A DNA stretch of 64,000 bases from Rhizobium tropici CIAT 899 (GCF_000330885.1 NC_020062.1:876374-940373); one strand, 5' to 3'. Shown: positions 1-8,950, counted from the stretch's first letter. Notes: generated from the sequence alone by a model not told the origin. Program-made: numbers and translations.

Positions 1-111
1 GTCATGAAACGGCCCAACATTGCTCGCTATCTTCAGTCCGATCGCCGCATTCCCTTCAATGAGAACGGCATTTTCCGGCACTATCCGGAACTGGACAAAG
101 ATGTGGCCTGA
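1..111 (+). CDS. Glutathione S-transferase, C-terminal end (partial)
   Basis: Open from the first base to a TGA at 109-111, giving 36 residues of a C-terminus. The tail contains RRIPFNENGIFRHYPELD, which resembles the conserved end of one bacterial glutathione S-transferase group (recognised from memory). Such enzymes conjugate glutathione to electrophiles in the cytoplasm. The thioredoxin-like N-terminal half lies outside the window, so the active site cannot be checked. The next gene starts 3 bases after the stop, so the two are probably cotranscribed. Confidence 0.5.
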   Translation, partial: VMKRPNIARYLQSDRRIPFNENGIFRHYPELDKDVA

Positions 112-114
112 GCG

Positions 115-681
115 ATGCTGCTTTATCAGTTCATTCCCGCATGCTGGATCATCTGGCTGTTGATCTGGCTTTTCGCTTCTTTCGGCGTCAAGAAGAGCGT
201 GCGGCAGGAGGATCCGTTGTCGCGGCTCGGCAATACTGCGCCGATCTGGATCGGCGCCTTCCTGCTTTCAATCGATCCATCCTGGTTCGGCCCCTTGCGA
301 TATCGTATCATTCCGCAAGACCCTGCATCTTATGCAATCGGTGCTGCTCTGACCTTCATCGGTCTGCTCTTCGCCGTCTGGGCGCGCTATCATATTGGCA
401 GAAACTGGAGTGGCGTGATTACCCTCAAGGAAGATCACGCGCTTATACGCTCCGGTCCATATGCGCTTGTCCGGCATCCGATCTATTCCGGTCTGATGCT
501 CGCCATCATCGGCTCGGCAATTGCGCGAGGCGATATCGCGGCGGCCCTGGCCATCGTCGCCGTTCTCTATGCCGTGCTGCGCCGTGTGCGAATCGAGGAA
601 AGTTGGATGAGCGAGACCTTCGGCTCGGCCTATGCCGACTATAAGGCCAGCACGCCCGCGCTGGTCCCGTTTCTCGTGTAG
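115..681 (+). CDS. Isoprenylcysteine carboxyl methyltransferase (ICMT)-family membrane protein
   Basis: A 188-residue integral membrane protein with about four hydrophobic segments (near residues 5-23, 45-60, 70-92 and 125-155). The C-terminal half carries the ICMT/PEMT-like S-adenosylmethionine-binding signature: SGPYALVRHPIYSG near residues 118-131, then EE and a tyrosine-rich tail. Bacterial members are SAM-dependent methyltransferases whose substrates are mostly unknown; prenylated proteins are not expected here. It begins 3 bases after the preceding GST-like gene. The family is clear but the substrate is not. Confidence 0.8.
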   Translation: MLLYQFIPACWIIWLLIWLFASFGVKKSVRQEDPLSRLGNTAPIWIGAFLLSIDPSWFGPLRYRIIPQDPASYAIGAALTFIGLLFAVWARYHIGRNWSGVITLKEDHALIRSGPYALVRHPIYSGLMLAIIGSAIARGDIAAALAIVAVLYAVLRRVRIEESWMSETFGSAYADYKASTPALVPFLV

Positions 682-683
682 CG

Positions 684-1571
684 TCAGACCTTCAGCGGCG
701 CTGCCGTCTTGAAGAAATCCGCCCAGGGATCGGTGCTCGATTGGCCGAGGCGCGATGCTGCATTCTTGACCGTAAAGGAAGCAGGCCCGATCGTGCCGTC
801 CAATTCCTCCCAATTGACCGGCATCGAAACGGCGGTGCCCTTTCTGGCGCGCGTCGAATAGGGTGCCACGGCAGTATTGCCGCGACCGTTGCGCAGATAG
901 TCGATGAAGATATGGCCCGCCCGCTTCGCCTTGCTGGCGACCGACAAATATGTCTGCGGACTATCGGCACTCATGGCATGGGCGATCGCTTCGGCGGCAT
1001 CCTTGATATCAGGCCAGGTCGCCTGCGGTTTGACGGATGCGACCACATGCAGTCCCTTGCCGCCAGAGGTTTTGACAAAGGAGGTCAGTCCCTGGGCCGC
1101 GAACCGCTCCCTGATCTCTTTCGCGGCAGTCACGACCTTGCGCCATGCGATATCCTCGCCGGGATCGAGGTCCATGATGATCATGTCGGGCTTTTCCCAA
1201 TGCTCGATCGCGGTGCCCCAGGGGTGTATCTCCAGGGCGGCTGATTGGACGAGTGCAGCAAGCCCGTCGAAACTCTCGATCTTCAAAAGTTTTGCAGCGT
1301 CTTTGTCTTCAGGATCGGCGATTTCGGTGATGTTATGATTGATGCCTTTCCAGGCGTGTTTCTGGAAGAACCGTGGCCCATCGATACCATCGGGGCAGCG
1401 CAAGAGGGCGAGGGGGCGATTGATGACGAATGGCGACATGCGCTCCCACGCCAGGGCATAATATTCGAGAAGATCTTGCTTGGTAATCTCGTCGTCGGGC
1501 CAATAGACCCGCTCCGGGTGGGTCAATTCCACCGACGTCTTGATGCCGTCATGAGTGGGCGTCTTTGCCAT
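684..1571 (-). CDS. ligD: Stand-alone LigD polymerase domain (NHEJ DNA polymerase/primase)
   Basis: A 295-residue archaeo-eukaryotic-primase-fold polymerase of the LigD Pol type, which fills and extends ends during Ku-dependent non-homologous end joining. The catalytic acidic pair is DLD at residues 134-136, the third acidic residue is in HIFIDYLRNGRG near 224, and SGGKGLHV follows at 169-176. No ligase or phosphoesterase domain is attached, unlike full LigD of about 850 residues. I chose the ATG at 1571 because GGAG lies 9 bases upstream; an in-frame extension to 1637 has no family similarity. No Ku gene is in view, so its partners must be encoded elsewhere. Rhizobia are known to carry several ligD paralogues. 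Confidence 0.88.
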   Translation of the reverse strand: MAKTPTHDGIKTSVELTHPERVYWPDDEITKQDLLEYYALAWERMSPFVINRPLALLRCPDGIDGPRFFQKHAWKGINHNITEIADPEDKDAAKLLKIESFDGLAALVQSAALEIHPWGTAIEHWEKPDMIIMDLDPGEDIAWRKVVTAAKEIRERFAAQGLTSFVKTSGGKGLHVVASVKPQATWPDIKDAAEAIAHAMSADSPQTYLSVASKAKRAGHIFIDYLRNGRGNTAVAPYSTRARKGTAVSMPVNWEELDGTIGPASFTVKNAASRLGQSSTDPWADFFKTAAPLKV

Positions 1572-1660
1572 CTGCATGCGCTCCATCTTCTTGGACGCGA
1601 AGGTCCCGCGCCGGGCAAGACTAACATTGCCCGGCACACAAAGCGACCGCTGACCGCATC

Positions 1661-2455
1661 TCAGGGCATGAGCTGGCCGCCATTGACCTCGATGATCTGG
1701 CCGGTGATGTAGCCGGACAGGGTGGGAGAGGCGAGGAAGAGATAAGCGCCGACGCAGTCTTCCGGCGTGCCGACGAATCCCATGGGAATCGTCTTGCGCT
1801 GTAGTTCCATCTGCTCGTCGTTGGTATAGCGCTCATGGAACGGCGTCGCGATGACGCCGGGTGCGACGGCATTGACGCGGATCTTGTCGTTGACGAATTC
1901 CTTGGCGTGCCCATGGGTAATGGTCGAGACGAAACCCTTCGAGGCGGCATAGAGAATTGCGCCATTGCCGCCGCCGTTGCGCGCGGCAATCGAGGTCGTG
2001 TTGATGACGAAGCCGCCTTGTTTTTTCAGGTGTGGATGAGCGGCACGGGTTGCCGCAAGGACGGAGCGGGCATTGAGGTTCATCACCCGCTCATAATGCT
2101 CATCCGTCATTTCGGCGGTCGGAAGCCGCCCGAGCATGCCGCCGGCATTGTTGACCAGGCCATCGAGGCCACCCAAAACGTCTACCGCATCCTCGACGAC
2201 GCGCTCGGTCCCGCCGTCTTGCGAGACATCGCCCTGAATGAGATGGACGGTTCCGCCGCCAGCCTTGATTTCATCGGCCAGCTTTTCCGCCGGTTCACGG
2301 CTTGCATTGAAATGCAGGCCGATTTTCATGCCCTGTGCGGCAAAGGCGCGTGCCACGGCAGCGCCGATGCCGGTCGAAGCACCCGTTATCAATACTCTTT
2401 TGCCGGCAAGATCGGGAATGCGAATGGACGCAAGCGATTGCGCGAGTTCTGTCAT
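1661..2455 (-). CDS. SDR-family oxidoreductase
   Basis: A 264-residue classical short-chain dehydrogenase/reductase. Visible motifs are the Rossmann glycine motif TGASTGIG near residues 24-31, NNAGG near 102-106, a catalytic Ser in NTTSIAA, and YAASK (Tyr and Lys of the active site). The C-terminus GYITGQIIEVNGGQ is typical of FabG-like members. The substrate cannot be read from sequence. The ATG at 2455 is preceded by a strong GGAGGAG. The gene is divergent from ridA, and a partial inverted repeat (2547-2572) lies between them. Confidence 0.9.
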   Translation of the reverse strand: MTELAQSLASIRIPDLAGKRVLITGASTGIGAAVARAFAAQGMKIGLHFNASREPAEKLADEIKAGGGTVHLIQGDVSQDGGTERVVEDAVDVLGGLDGLVNNAGGMLGRLPTAEMTDEHYERVMNLNARSVLAATRAAHPHLKKQGGFVINTTSIAARNGGGNGAILYAASKGFVSTITHGHAKEFVNDKIRVNAVAPGVIATPFHERYTNDEQMELQRKTIPMGFVGTPEDCVGAYLFLASPTLSGYITGQIIEVNGGQLMP

Positions 2456-2808
2456 GACGACTCCTCCTGAACGTCAACCAATCATACGACGAAATATGCC
2501 TTTGTCTTATCAGGCTCGGGGGCAAAAAGGCAATCATGCCAAGCGCGACAAAAGGACGACATGTCCTTTGTCGAGGAAGCGTCCTTAGTCGCCGGAAAAC
2601 AAAAGGGTTTTTCTTGTTTTTGAAGTTAAGGTTTCGATCGAAGTCGCAGAAGCATCGCTCCATGTCCATCCCGCAAGCGAACAAAACGATCTGGCGTAGC
2701 GCCGTTGCGGCAGATAAGGAAGCTACCAGGAGAGTCGAACGCTTGGGCCTGTTCACGATAAATGATGGCGACTGCGACTTTCAGCAACGGGGTAAGACTG
2801 AGGATATC
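2456..2808. other. Divergent intergenic region, SDR / ridA
   Basis: 353 bases without a credible gene. It holds the inverted repeat at 2547-2572 (separate entry) and a homopurine/homopyrimidine stretch around 2595-2650. Open frames crossing it have no ribosome site and no family resemblance. It should contain both divergent promoters, but I cannot assign -35/-10 boxes with confidence. Confidence 0.6.
2547..2590. promoter_or_regulatory. Inverted repeat with a third half-site (candidate operator)
   Basis: GACAAAAGGAC, five bases, then GTCCTTTGTC form an inverted repeat with one extra A in the left arm. A third near-copy, GTCCTTAGTC, follows at 2581-2590. The site lies about 92 bases upstream of the SDR start and about 220 upstream of ridA. 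Three related half-sites suggest a regulator binding region; the regulator is unknown. Confidence 0.4.
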
Positions 2809-3204
2809 ATGAGCAAGAACAAGCTGATCCGTTTCGACGTCGCCGACAATCAGGCCGGCGGCCAGCGTCGCCCCTTCGCCAAGGCTGTCAGGGCAGGCGA
2901 TTTCGTGTACGTTTCGGGCCAGGTTCCGACGATCAACGGCGAAATCGTTACGGGCAATATCGTCACGCAGACCGAGCAGGTCATTGCCAATATCAAGGAT
3001 GTCCTTGCCCTTGCCGATTGCACGCTCGAGCATGTGGTGAAGGTCAATGTGTGGCTGGATGACGCTCGTGATTTCTCCAGCTTCAACTCTGTCTTCGAAA
3101 AGCACTTCATCGATCATCCGCCAGCCCGCTCGACCGTTCAGTCGCCAATGATGGTCGATGTGAAGGTGGAAATGGACGTCATCGCCTACAAACCGCTCGA
3201 CTGA
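2809..3204 (+). CDS. RidA family protein (YjgF/UK114)
   Basis: 131 residues, the usual RidA length. RidA proteins hydrolyse reactive enamine/imine intermediates made by PLP enzymes. The substrate-binding arginine is in ARSTV at residues 106-110, and FVYVSGQVP near 32-40 is typical. The ATG at 2809 has GAGGA just upstream; a longer frame from 2536 is unsupported. It precedes the peptide-type ABC operon by about 400 bases, so cotranscription is uncertain. Paralogues outside the archetype group often lack imine deaminase activity, so the exact function is open. Confidence 0.85.
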   Translation: MSKNKLIRFDVADNQAGGQRRPFAKAVRAGDFVYVSGQVPTINGEIVTGNIVTQTEQVIANIKDVLALADCTLEHVVKVNVWLDDARDFSSFNSVFEKHFIDHPPARSTVQSPMMVDVKVEMDVIAYKPLD

Positions 3205-3612
3205 CCGAGCGCTGTTTTTTGCCTCGATTGCGGTGCGGCAAGGGCTGCATCGCAATCCATCTCGCGCCCATTTGCGATGGCGCGCCCCAGATGATCAATC
3301 TCCCGACTATCTGCCTTAAAATCCCAAAGCCTGCAGGCCGCCGCCTGCTTCGGTAATGCGGATAGGCGCCGCTTTTTCTCGATTGCGGCTCCGCGCGACC
3401 GCATCTCCAAGCGCGCGCACGCTGCCACCAGGCCGCAGTCCTCAATATATCCGCGCAATTTCCAGTAGCGGCGAAGTGCGTGCCGACATCGGCGACAATC
3501 CTTCAAACCTCAAAATCAATGCCTTTGACTTCCAATCAGCGATTGACGAGTTTCAAAACTCACTATTAAATCAATTTGATTGACTACTCCAAAACAACAA
3601 GAGGGGTTGGAA
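3205..3612. other. 408-base leader region before the ABC/GH20 operon
   Basis: No supported gene. A direct repeat of CTCGATTGCGG occurs near 3220 and 3380. The minus strand has open frames here, but without a ribosome site or a recognisable family. The AT-rich last 130 bases should hold the operon promoter and include the palindrome at 3569-3581. Confidence 0.5.
3569..3581. promoter_or_regulatory. Palindrome AATCAA-T-TTGATT (candidate ROK operator)
   Basis: A perfect 6-1-6 inverted repeat lying 31 bases upstream of the binding-protein ATG. A related shorter element, AATCAGCGATTGAC, lies about 40 bases further upstream. Its place in an AT-rich promoter, and the ROK repressor gene facing the operon's far end, make it a plausible operator. 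I saw no second copy in front of the ROK gene. Confidence 0.4.
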
Positions 3613-5301
3613 ATGGGAATGAGGAAAAGGTCATTGCGCAATCTATTTCAGCGGACATCACTGGCAGCGGCGGTGCTTGGCGCTTCGCTGGCATTCGGTG
3701 CAGGCATGGCATCCGCGGAATCCGTGCTGACGATGCACATCGAGGAGCAGACCAGCTGGGTCAGCAACTTCAATCCATTCGATCTGGCCGGTCGTCGCCA
3801 GAGCACGATGGATTTCATCTACGAGCCCTTGGTCATCTTCAACGCCAATGACGGCGGCAAGCCGGTCTGGCGTTTGGCGACCAGCTACAAGTTCTCCGAC
3901 GATCTGATGTCGATCACGTACGAACTGCGTCCCGGCGTGAAATGGTCGGATGGCCAGCCGCTGACCTCGGCCGACGTGAAATACACGATCGACCTGATGC
4001 TGAAGAACCCGGCCGTCGATACCGTCGGTGCCGGTCAAACAGTCGCATCGGTCGAGGCACCGTCGCCGACAGAGGTGACGATCAAGCTCAAGGCCGTGAA
4101 TTCCGAATTCCCGGAATCGCTCGCCGATCTCGCCGTCGTGCCCGAGCATATCTGGAAGGACGTGGCCGATCCGGTCGCCTTCAAGAACGAGAAGCCCGTC
4201 GGCTCTGGCCCGATGACCGAGGTTCGCCGTTTCACCCCGCAGGTTTACGAGCAGTGCCGCAATCCGAACTACTGGGATGCCGCATCGCTTCATGTCGATT
4301 GCCTGCGCCTGCCGCAGATCTCGGGCAACGACCAGATGCTGGCGCTGCTGCCGGAAGGAACCGTCGATTGGATCGGCTCGTTCCTGCCGCAGATCGACAA
4401 GACCTTCGTCGCGCTCGACCCGCAGCACAATGGTTACTGGCAGCCGCCGGCGGAAACCGTTGCCTTCGAGATGAACTTCAAATCTTCGAATATCGGTAAT
4501 TTCGAGGCATTCAAGGATCTCAATTTCCGCCATGCGTTCAGCCTGGCGATGGACCGCAAGTCGATGGTCGATATTGCCGGCTTCGGCTATCCGGTCGTCA
4601 ACCTGCACGCCAGCGGCCTGCCACCACGCTTTGACAGCTGGCGCAACAAGGCTGCCGAAGGCGACAAGGACGCCTTCATGGGCTTTGATACCGACAAGGC
4701 CAACAAGATCCTCGACGATGCCGGCTACAAGAAGGGCGCCGACGGCTTCCGCACGACGCCGAGCGGCAAGCCGATCACCTTCGCGGTCATCGTGCCGAAC
4801 GGTTGGACGGACTGGATCGATGCCGTGCAGATCGCCGTCGAAGGACTTCGCGCCGCGGGCATCAACGCCTCAGTTGCCACCCCCGAATACGAGCAGTGGC
4901 GCAAGCAACTTCTCGATGGCAGCTTCGATGTGGTCATGAATTCGCGCGCCGACAGTGCCACCCCATTCCAGGGCTATTATCAGAGCCTGTCGACGGCCTA
5001 TGCCGGCAAGCTCACCGTCGCCGCGCCACGCTACTCCAACCCGAAGCTCGATGCGCTCTTCGATCAGTATCTGAAGTCGTCTTCCGATGATGATCACAAG
5101 AAGATCTTCAACGATATCCAGGTTCTGATCGCAGACGATTTCCCGGTCGTTCCCGTCTTCAACGGCCCGACCTGGTATCAGTATTCCAGCAAGCGTTTCA
5201 CCGGTTGGGTCACGGACAAGGATCCGGTGATGAATCCGGAAAACCACGATAACAACCGCATGCGTCTCATGCATCTTCTGCGTCTGAAGCCGGTCCAATA
5301 A
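3613..5301 (+). CDS. ABC transporter substrate-binding protein, family 5 (peptide/oligosaccharide type)
   Basis: A 562-residue periplasmic binding protein of the DppA/OppA fold. An N-terminal signal peptide (basic MRKRSLRN, hydrophobic core, AMASA cleavage region near residue 33) is followed by features of family 5, including WSDGQPLTSADVKYTI in the first lobe. The ATG at 3613 has AGAGGGG 6 bases upstream; an upstream TTG at 3580 is less likely. It leads an operon of two permeases, two ATPases, a GNAT and a GH20 hexosaminidase. The Vibrio chitin oligosaccharide-binding protein belongs to this same binding-protein family, so chito-oligosaccharide rather than peptide is the inferred ligand. Confidence 0.9.
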   Translation: MGMRKRSLRNLFQRTSLAAAVLGASLAFGAGMASAESVLTMHIEEQTSWVSNFNPFDLAGRRQSTMDFIYEPLVIFNANDGGKPVWRLATSYKFSDDLMSITYELRPGVKWSDGQPLTSADVKYTIDLMLKNPAVDTVGAGQTVASVEAPSPTEVTIKLKAVNSEFPESLADLAVVPEHIWKDVADPVAFKNEKPVGSGPMTEVRRFTPQVYEQCRNPNYWDAASLHVDCLRLPQISGNDQMLALLPEGTVDWIGSFLPQIDKTFVALDPQHNGYWQPPAETVAFEMNFKSSNIGNFEAFKDLNFRHAFSLAMDRKSMVDIAGFGYPVVNLHASGLPPRFDSWRNKAAEGDKDAFMGFDTDKANKILDDAGYKKGADGFRTTPSGKPITFAVIVPNGWTDWIDAVQIAVEGLRAAGINASVATPEYEQWRKQLLDGSFDVVMNSRADSATPFQGYYQSLSTAYAGKLTVAAPRYSNPKLDALFDQYLKSSSDDDHKKIFNDIQVLIADDFPVVPVFNGPTWYQYSSKRFTGWVTDKDPVMNPENHDNNRMRLMHLLRLKPVQ

Positions 5302-5323
5302 GGCCACAGCGAAGGAAGCAGAT

Positions 5324-6307
5324 ATGCGTGTTTCGAGCCGGCGCCTCGGCGTCTATGCGGTGGCTTTGGCTTTCGCGATCGTCGTGAACTTCATTCTTCC
5401 CCGGCTTATGCCGGGGAGCCCCGTCGATGCCATGGTCGCCCAGCTCGGGCCGCGGGCCACGCCCGCGGCCGTGGAGGCGATCAAGGCCCGTTTCGGCGAG
5501 ATCGATCAGCCGATCATGATGCAGTTCCTCGACTACCTTAAAGGCCTCGCCACTTTCGATCTCGGCGTTTCGGTCAAATACTATCCGCAGACGGTGGTCC
5601 AGGTGCTGAGCCGGGCGACGCTCTGGACCATCTTCCTTGTGGTCACCGCGATCATATTTTCGCTGTGTGTCGGTGTCGTGCTCGGCGCCATCGCGGCCTG
5701 GAGACGCGGCGGGCGGTTCGATACGATCGTATCGCCTTTCGCAGTCATCCTGTTTTCGATACCGCCCGTCATCGTCGCGCTCACGACCCTGTTCGTCTTC
5801 GCCGTATCGTTGCGCTGGTTTCCCGTGGGATATGCCTATGATCCCAACCTAGATCCGGGCTTCAACTTCACCTTCTTCGGCAGCGTCTTCGTGCATGCCA
5901 TCCTGCCGGTGCTGACGCTGTCGCCATTCCTTGTCGGCGAGTTCCAGACCACCATGCGATCTTCGATGATCGTCGTGCTTGGCGAGGATTACGTGACGAT
6001 GGGCCGCGCCAAGGGGCTGAGCAATCTCGCCGTCATGTTCGGCTATGGCGCGCGTAACGCGCTCTTGCCTGTCCTGACCAATCTTGCGCTGATACTCGGC
6101 GCCGTCTTCGGCGGCTCGATCGTTACCGAGATTGTCTTCAATTATCCGGGTCTTGGGCTGACGTTGTTTACCGCCAGCGTGGCGCGCGACTATCCCGTCA
6201 TTCAGGGGCAATTGCTGCTGATGACGCTTGCGACACTTGGCGCCAATTTCCTCGTCGACATCATCTACGGCCTTGTCGATCCGCGATTGAGGGAGGCAGG
6301 TCGATGA
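5324..6307 (+). CDS. ABC transporter permease (DppB type)
   Basis: A 327-residue inner-membrane permease with six predicted membrane segments. The first lies at residues 10-27 and the BPD_transp_1 domain covers roughly 100-320. The cytoplasmic EAA-like loop is DYVTMGRAKGLSN near residues 221-233, which contacts the ATPase subunits. A ribosome site GGAAG precedes the ATG. The stop overlaps the next permease start by 4 bases (ATGA), showing translational coupling. Confidence 0.92.
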   Translation: MRVSSRRLGVYAVALAFAIVVNFILPRLMPGSPVDAMVAQLGPRATPAAVEAIKARFGEIDQPIMMQFLDYLKGLATFDLGVSVKYYPQTVVQVLSRATLWTIFLVVTAIIFSLCVGVVLGAIAAWRRGGRFDTIVSPFAVILFSIPPVIVALTTLFVFAVSLRWFPVGYAYDPNLDPGFNFTFFGSVFVHAILPVLTLSPFLVGEFQTTMRSSMIVVLGEDYVTMGRAKGLSNLAVMFGYGARNALLPVLTNLALILGAVFGGSIVTEIVFNYPGLGLTLFTASVARDYPVIQGQLLLMTLATLGANFLVDIIYGLVDPRLREAGR

Positions 6308-7206
6308 GCTTTTCCTTCCGATCCGTTTTCAGCCAGAAGAAGGCGCTTGTCGGCTTCATCATCGTTGCAGCACTATGCCTGATGGCGATCTTCGCGCCGA
6401 TCATCGCTCCCGGCGAGCCCGGCGCCCGTGTGGGGCGCTCGCATCAGCCACCATCCGTCGAACATGTATTCGGCACGACGAAGATGGGTCGCGACGTCTA
6501 CAAGCAATTCGTCTGGGGCGCCAGAAGCTCGCTTTCCGTCGGTTTCGCGACGGGCATCGTGATTACCGTGCTCGGCACCGCCATTGGCCTAATCGCCGGC
6601 TATACCGGCGGCAAGACCGATGCAGCGCTCGACCTCGCCACCAATGCCGTGCTTGTTATCCCGAACATGCCGCTCCTCATCCTGCTTGCCTCCTTTGCCG
6701 GCACGGTCGGGCCCATGACGATCATGACCATCATCGCCTTGACGTCATGGCCCTGGGGCGCGCGCATGACGCGGTCGCAGACGATGGCATTGCGCAACCG
6801 CGATTTCGTCACCGCCGCCAAGATGATCGGCGAGCCGGCCTGGCGCATTATCTTCGTCGAGATCCTGCCCAATCTGACGCCGCTCATCGGCATCAATCTG
6901 GTCGGCAGCATCATTTACGCGATCGTCGCCCAGACCACGCTCGAATATCTCGGCTTCGGCGATCCGCTGAAGGTCACCTGGGGAACCATGCTCTACAACG
7001 CCCAGAATGCCTCGGCCATCATGGTCGGAGCCTGGTGGGATATCGGCATTCCCGCCATCGGCATCGCGCTGACGGGGCTCGGTCTCGCGCTGATCAACTT
7101 CACCTTCGATGAAATCGCCAATCCGCAATTGCGTTCCGGCCCGGCCTTGACCCGCTGGTTCCGCCTGACACGCGCTCGCAACCGCATGATGAGGGCCGAG
7201 CAATGA
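6304..7206 (+). CDS. ABC transporter permease (DppC type)
   Basis: A 300-residue permease partner of the preceding gene. It has an N-terminal membrane segment at residues 15-36 and a BPD_transp_1 core at about 75-285. The EAA-like coupling loop is DFVTAAKMIGEPAWR near residues 168-182. It overlaps the genes on both sides by 4 bases, so the complex is made as a coupled unit. DppC-type subunits pair with DppB-type ones to form the channel of peptide- or oligosaccharide-importing transporters. Confidence 0.92.
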   Translation: MSFSFRSVFSQKKALVGFIIVAALCLMAIFAPIIAPGEPGARVGRSHQPPSVEHVFGTTKMGRDVYKQFVWGARSSLSVGFATGIVITVLGTAIGLIAGYTGGKTDAALDLATNAVLVIPNMPLLILLASFAGTVGPMTIMTIIALTSWPWGARMTRSQTMALRNRDFVTAAKMIGEPAWRIIFVEILPNLTPLIGINLVGSIIYAIVAQTTLEYLGFGDPLKVTWGTMLYNAQNASAIMVGAWWDIGIPAIGIALTGLGLALINFTFDEIANPQLRSGPALTRWFRLTRARNRMMRAEQ

Positions 7207-8018
7207 GCGACAATCTGCTTGAGATCGAGCATCTCAATATCGACTATCTGCTCGACAAGGGCGATTTCCGCGCGGTGAAGGATGTGTCTTTCAACGTCGG
7301 CCGCGGCGAGATCTTCGGACTTGCGGGCGAATCCGGCTGCGGCAAGAGCACGATCGCCTATGCGATCACCCGGCTTTCCAAGGCTCCGGCCTGGATCAGC
7401 GGTGGAAGCATCAGGCTCGACGGGCAGGATCTGCTCAAGATGCCGGAAGGCGAGCTGCAGAAGATCCGCTGGAAGCGCGTCGGCATGGTATTCCAGAGCG
7501 CCATGAATTCGCTCAATCCACTGATGCGGGTGGAGGCACAATTCCACGACGTCTTGCGTCGCCATACCGGCTGCTCACGCCAGGAATCGCGTGCCCGTGC
7601 CGAGGAAATGTTCAAGCTGGTGGGTATTCCCCCGCATCGCGTCGGCGATTATCCGCATCAGTTTTCCGGTGGCATGCGCCAGCGCATCGTTATCGCCATC
7701 TGCCTGGCGCTGCGCCCCGAACTCATCATCATGGATGAACCGACGACGGCGCTCGATGTTGTCGTGCAGCGCGAGATCCTGGAGCAGGTTCTCGACCTGC
7801 AGCAGACCTACGGCTTCTCGGTGCTCTTCATCACCCATGACCTGCATCTGATGGCGCAGCTCTGCCACCGTATCGGCGTTATGCTGAGGGGCGAGCTGGT
7901 CGAGGTCGGCGATGTCACTCAGGTCAGCCAGTCGCCCGTTCACGAGTACACGCGCAAGCTTTGGAATGCCATTCCGCAGCTTCCGGCCAGCGCCCACCCT
8001 CCCGGAGTTTTCGCATGA
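7203..8018 (+). CDS. ABC transporter ATP-binding protein (DppD type)
   Basis: A 271-residue ATPase. Walker A is GESGCGKST near residues 42-50, the signature is FSGGMRQR near 156-163, Walker B is LIIMDEPTTALD near 175-186, and the switch histidine is in ITHD. The usual oligopeptide-transporter C-terminal tail with a cysteine cluster is absent, making it shorter than typical DppD (about 325 residues). It overlaps the permease before it and the ATPase after it by 4 bases each. Confidence 0.92.
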   Translation: MSDNLLEIEHLNIDYLLDKGDFRAVKDVSFNVGRGEIFGLAGESGCGKSTIAYAITRLSKAPAWISGGSIRLDGQDLLKMPEGELQKIRWKRVGMVFQSAMNSLNPLMRVEAQFHDVLRRHTGCSRQESRARAEEMFKLVGIPPHRVGDYPHQFSGGMRQRIVIAICLALRPELIIMDEPTTALDVVVQREILEQVLDLQQTYGFSVLFITHDLHLMAQLCHRIGVMLRGELVEVGDVTQVSQSPVHEYTRKLWNAIPQLPASAHPPGVFA

Positions 8019-8938
8019 AACCGCAGATACAGGCCGTGACTGCAGAACCCGTCATCCAGCTGGATGATGTCCAGCGCCATTTCGGCCCCGTGCACGCGTT
8101 GAAAAGCGTTTCCTTTTCACTATTCGCGGGAAAGGCACTGGCATTGGTCGGCGAATCCGGCTGCGGCAAGACCACCTGCGCCCGCATCATCGCCCGGCTC
8201 GACAAGCCCACAGCCGGCAGGCTGCTGTTCCGTGGGCAAGACCGCACGGCGCGCGGTTCGGGCAGGGACGAGCGGATGTACCGCAAGAATGTCCAGATGG
8301 TCTTCCAGGACCCGTTCTCGTCGCTCAATCCGGCCTTCACGATCGATCATCACATCGCAAGGCCACTGCAGTTGCACGGAGACAAGCCGAAGGCGGAGCG
8401 AGAGGATGATATTGCGAAGTTGCTGGAGAGTGTCGGGCTCGATCCTGCAGTGACGCGGCAGAAGTTCCCGCACGAACTCTCCGGCGGCCAGCGCCAGCGC
8501 GTCAATATTGCCCGTGCGCTTGCGGTCTCTCCGAGCGTGCTGGTGGCGGACGAACCGACCTCGATGCTTGATGTCTCGATCCGCAAGGACATTCTCGATC
8601 TGCTGGCGCGGGTAAAACGGGAAAACGATCTGGCCATGCTTTACATCACCCATGATATTGCGACGGCTGCCCATGTTGCGGAGGAGATCGTGGTGATGTT
8701 TGCCGGCCAGATGGTCGAGTGGGGCGAGACCGATGCCGTCCTCGCCAGTCCGAAGCACCCCTATACGCAGCTTTTACTTTCTGCTGTGCCGGATGGTGGC
8801 CGTAGGTTCGTGACCGGCGGCAGTGCCCGCTTCCTGGAGCAGGCGGAGAAGATCCGCGCGCTCAGCCGGCCGGTCTCGACAGTGGTCGAGGAGGTCGGCC
8901 CCAATCATTTCATGCGTGCGCTCGTCGCATCGAATTAG
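8015..8938 (+). CDS. ABC transporter ATP-binding protein (DppF type)
   Basis: A 307-residue ATPase, second of the heteromeric pair. Walker A is GESGCGKTT near residues 44-52, the signature is LSGGQRQR near 155-162, and Walker B is VLVADEPTSMLD. The start at 8015 overlaps the previous stop (ATGA) and matches the family length; an in-frame upstream start inside the previous gene is not needed. The C-terminal extension of about 50 residues after the nucleotide-binding domain is normal for DppF-type proteins. Confidence 0.92.
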   Translation: MKPQIQAVTAEPVIQLDDVQRHFGPVHALKSVSFSLFAGKALALVGESGCGKTTCARIIARLDKPTAGRLLFRGQDRTARGSGRDERMYRKNVQMVFQDPFSSLNPAFTIDHHIARPLQLHGDKPKAEREDDIAKLLESVGLDPAVTRQKFPHELSGGQRQRVNIARALAVSPSVLVADEPTSMLDVSIRKDILDLLARVKRENDLAMLYITHDIATAAHVAEEIVVMFAGQMVEWGETDAVLASPKHPYTQLLLSAVPDGGRRFVTGGSARFLEQAEKIRALSRPVSTVVEEVGPNHFMRALVASN

Positions 8939-8950
8939 GAGGAATTCCCC

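Noticed and set aside
3186..3506. Minus-strand open frames of about 88-106 codons between ridA and the ABC operon
   Set aside because: No ribosome site, irregular basic composition and no recognisable family; the two frames overlap each other. Treated as non-coding.
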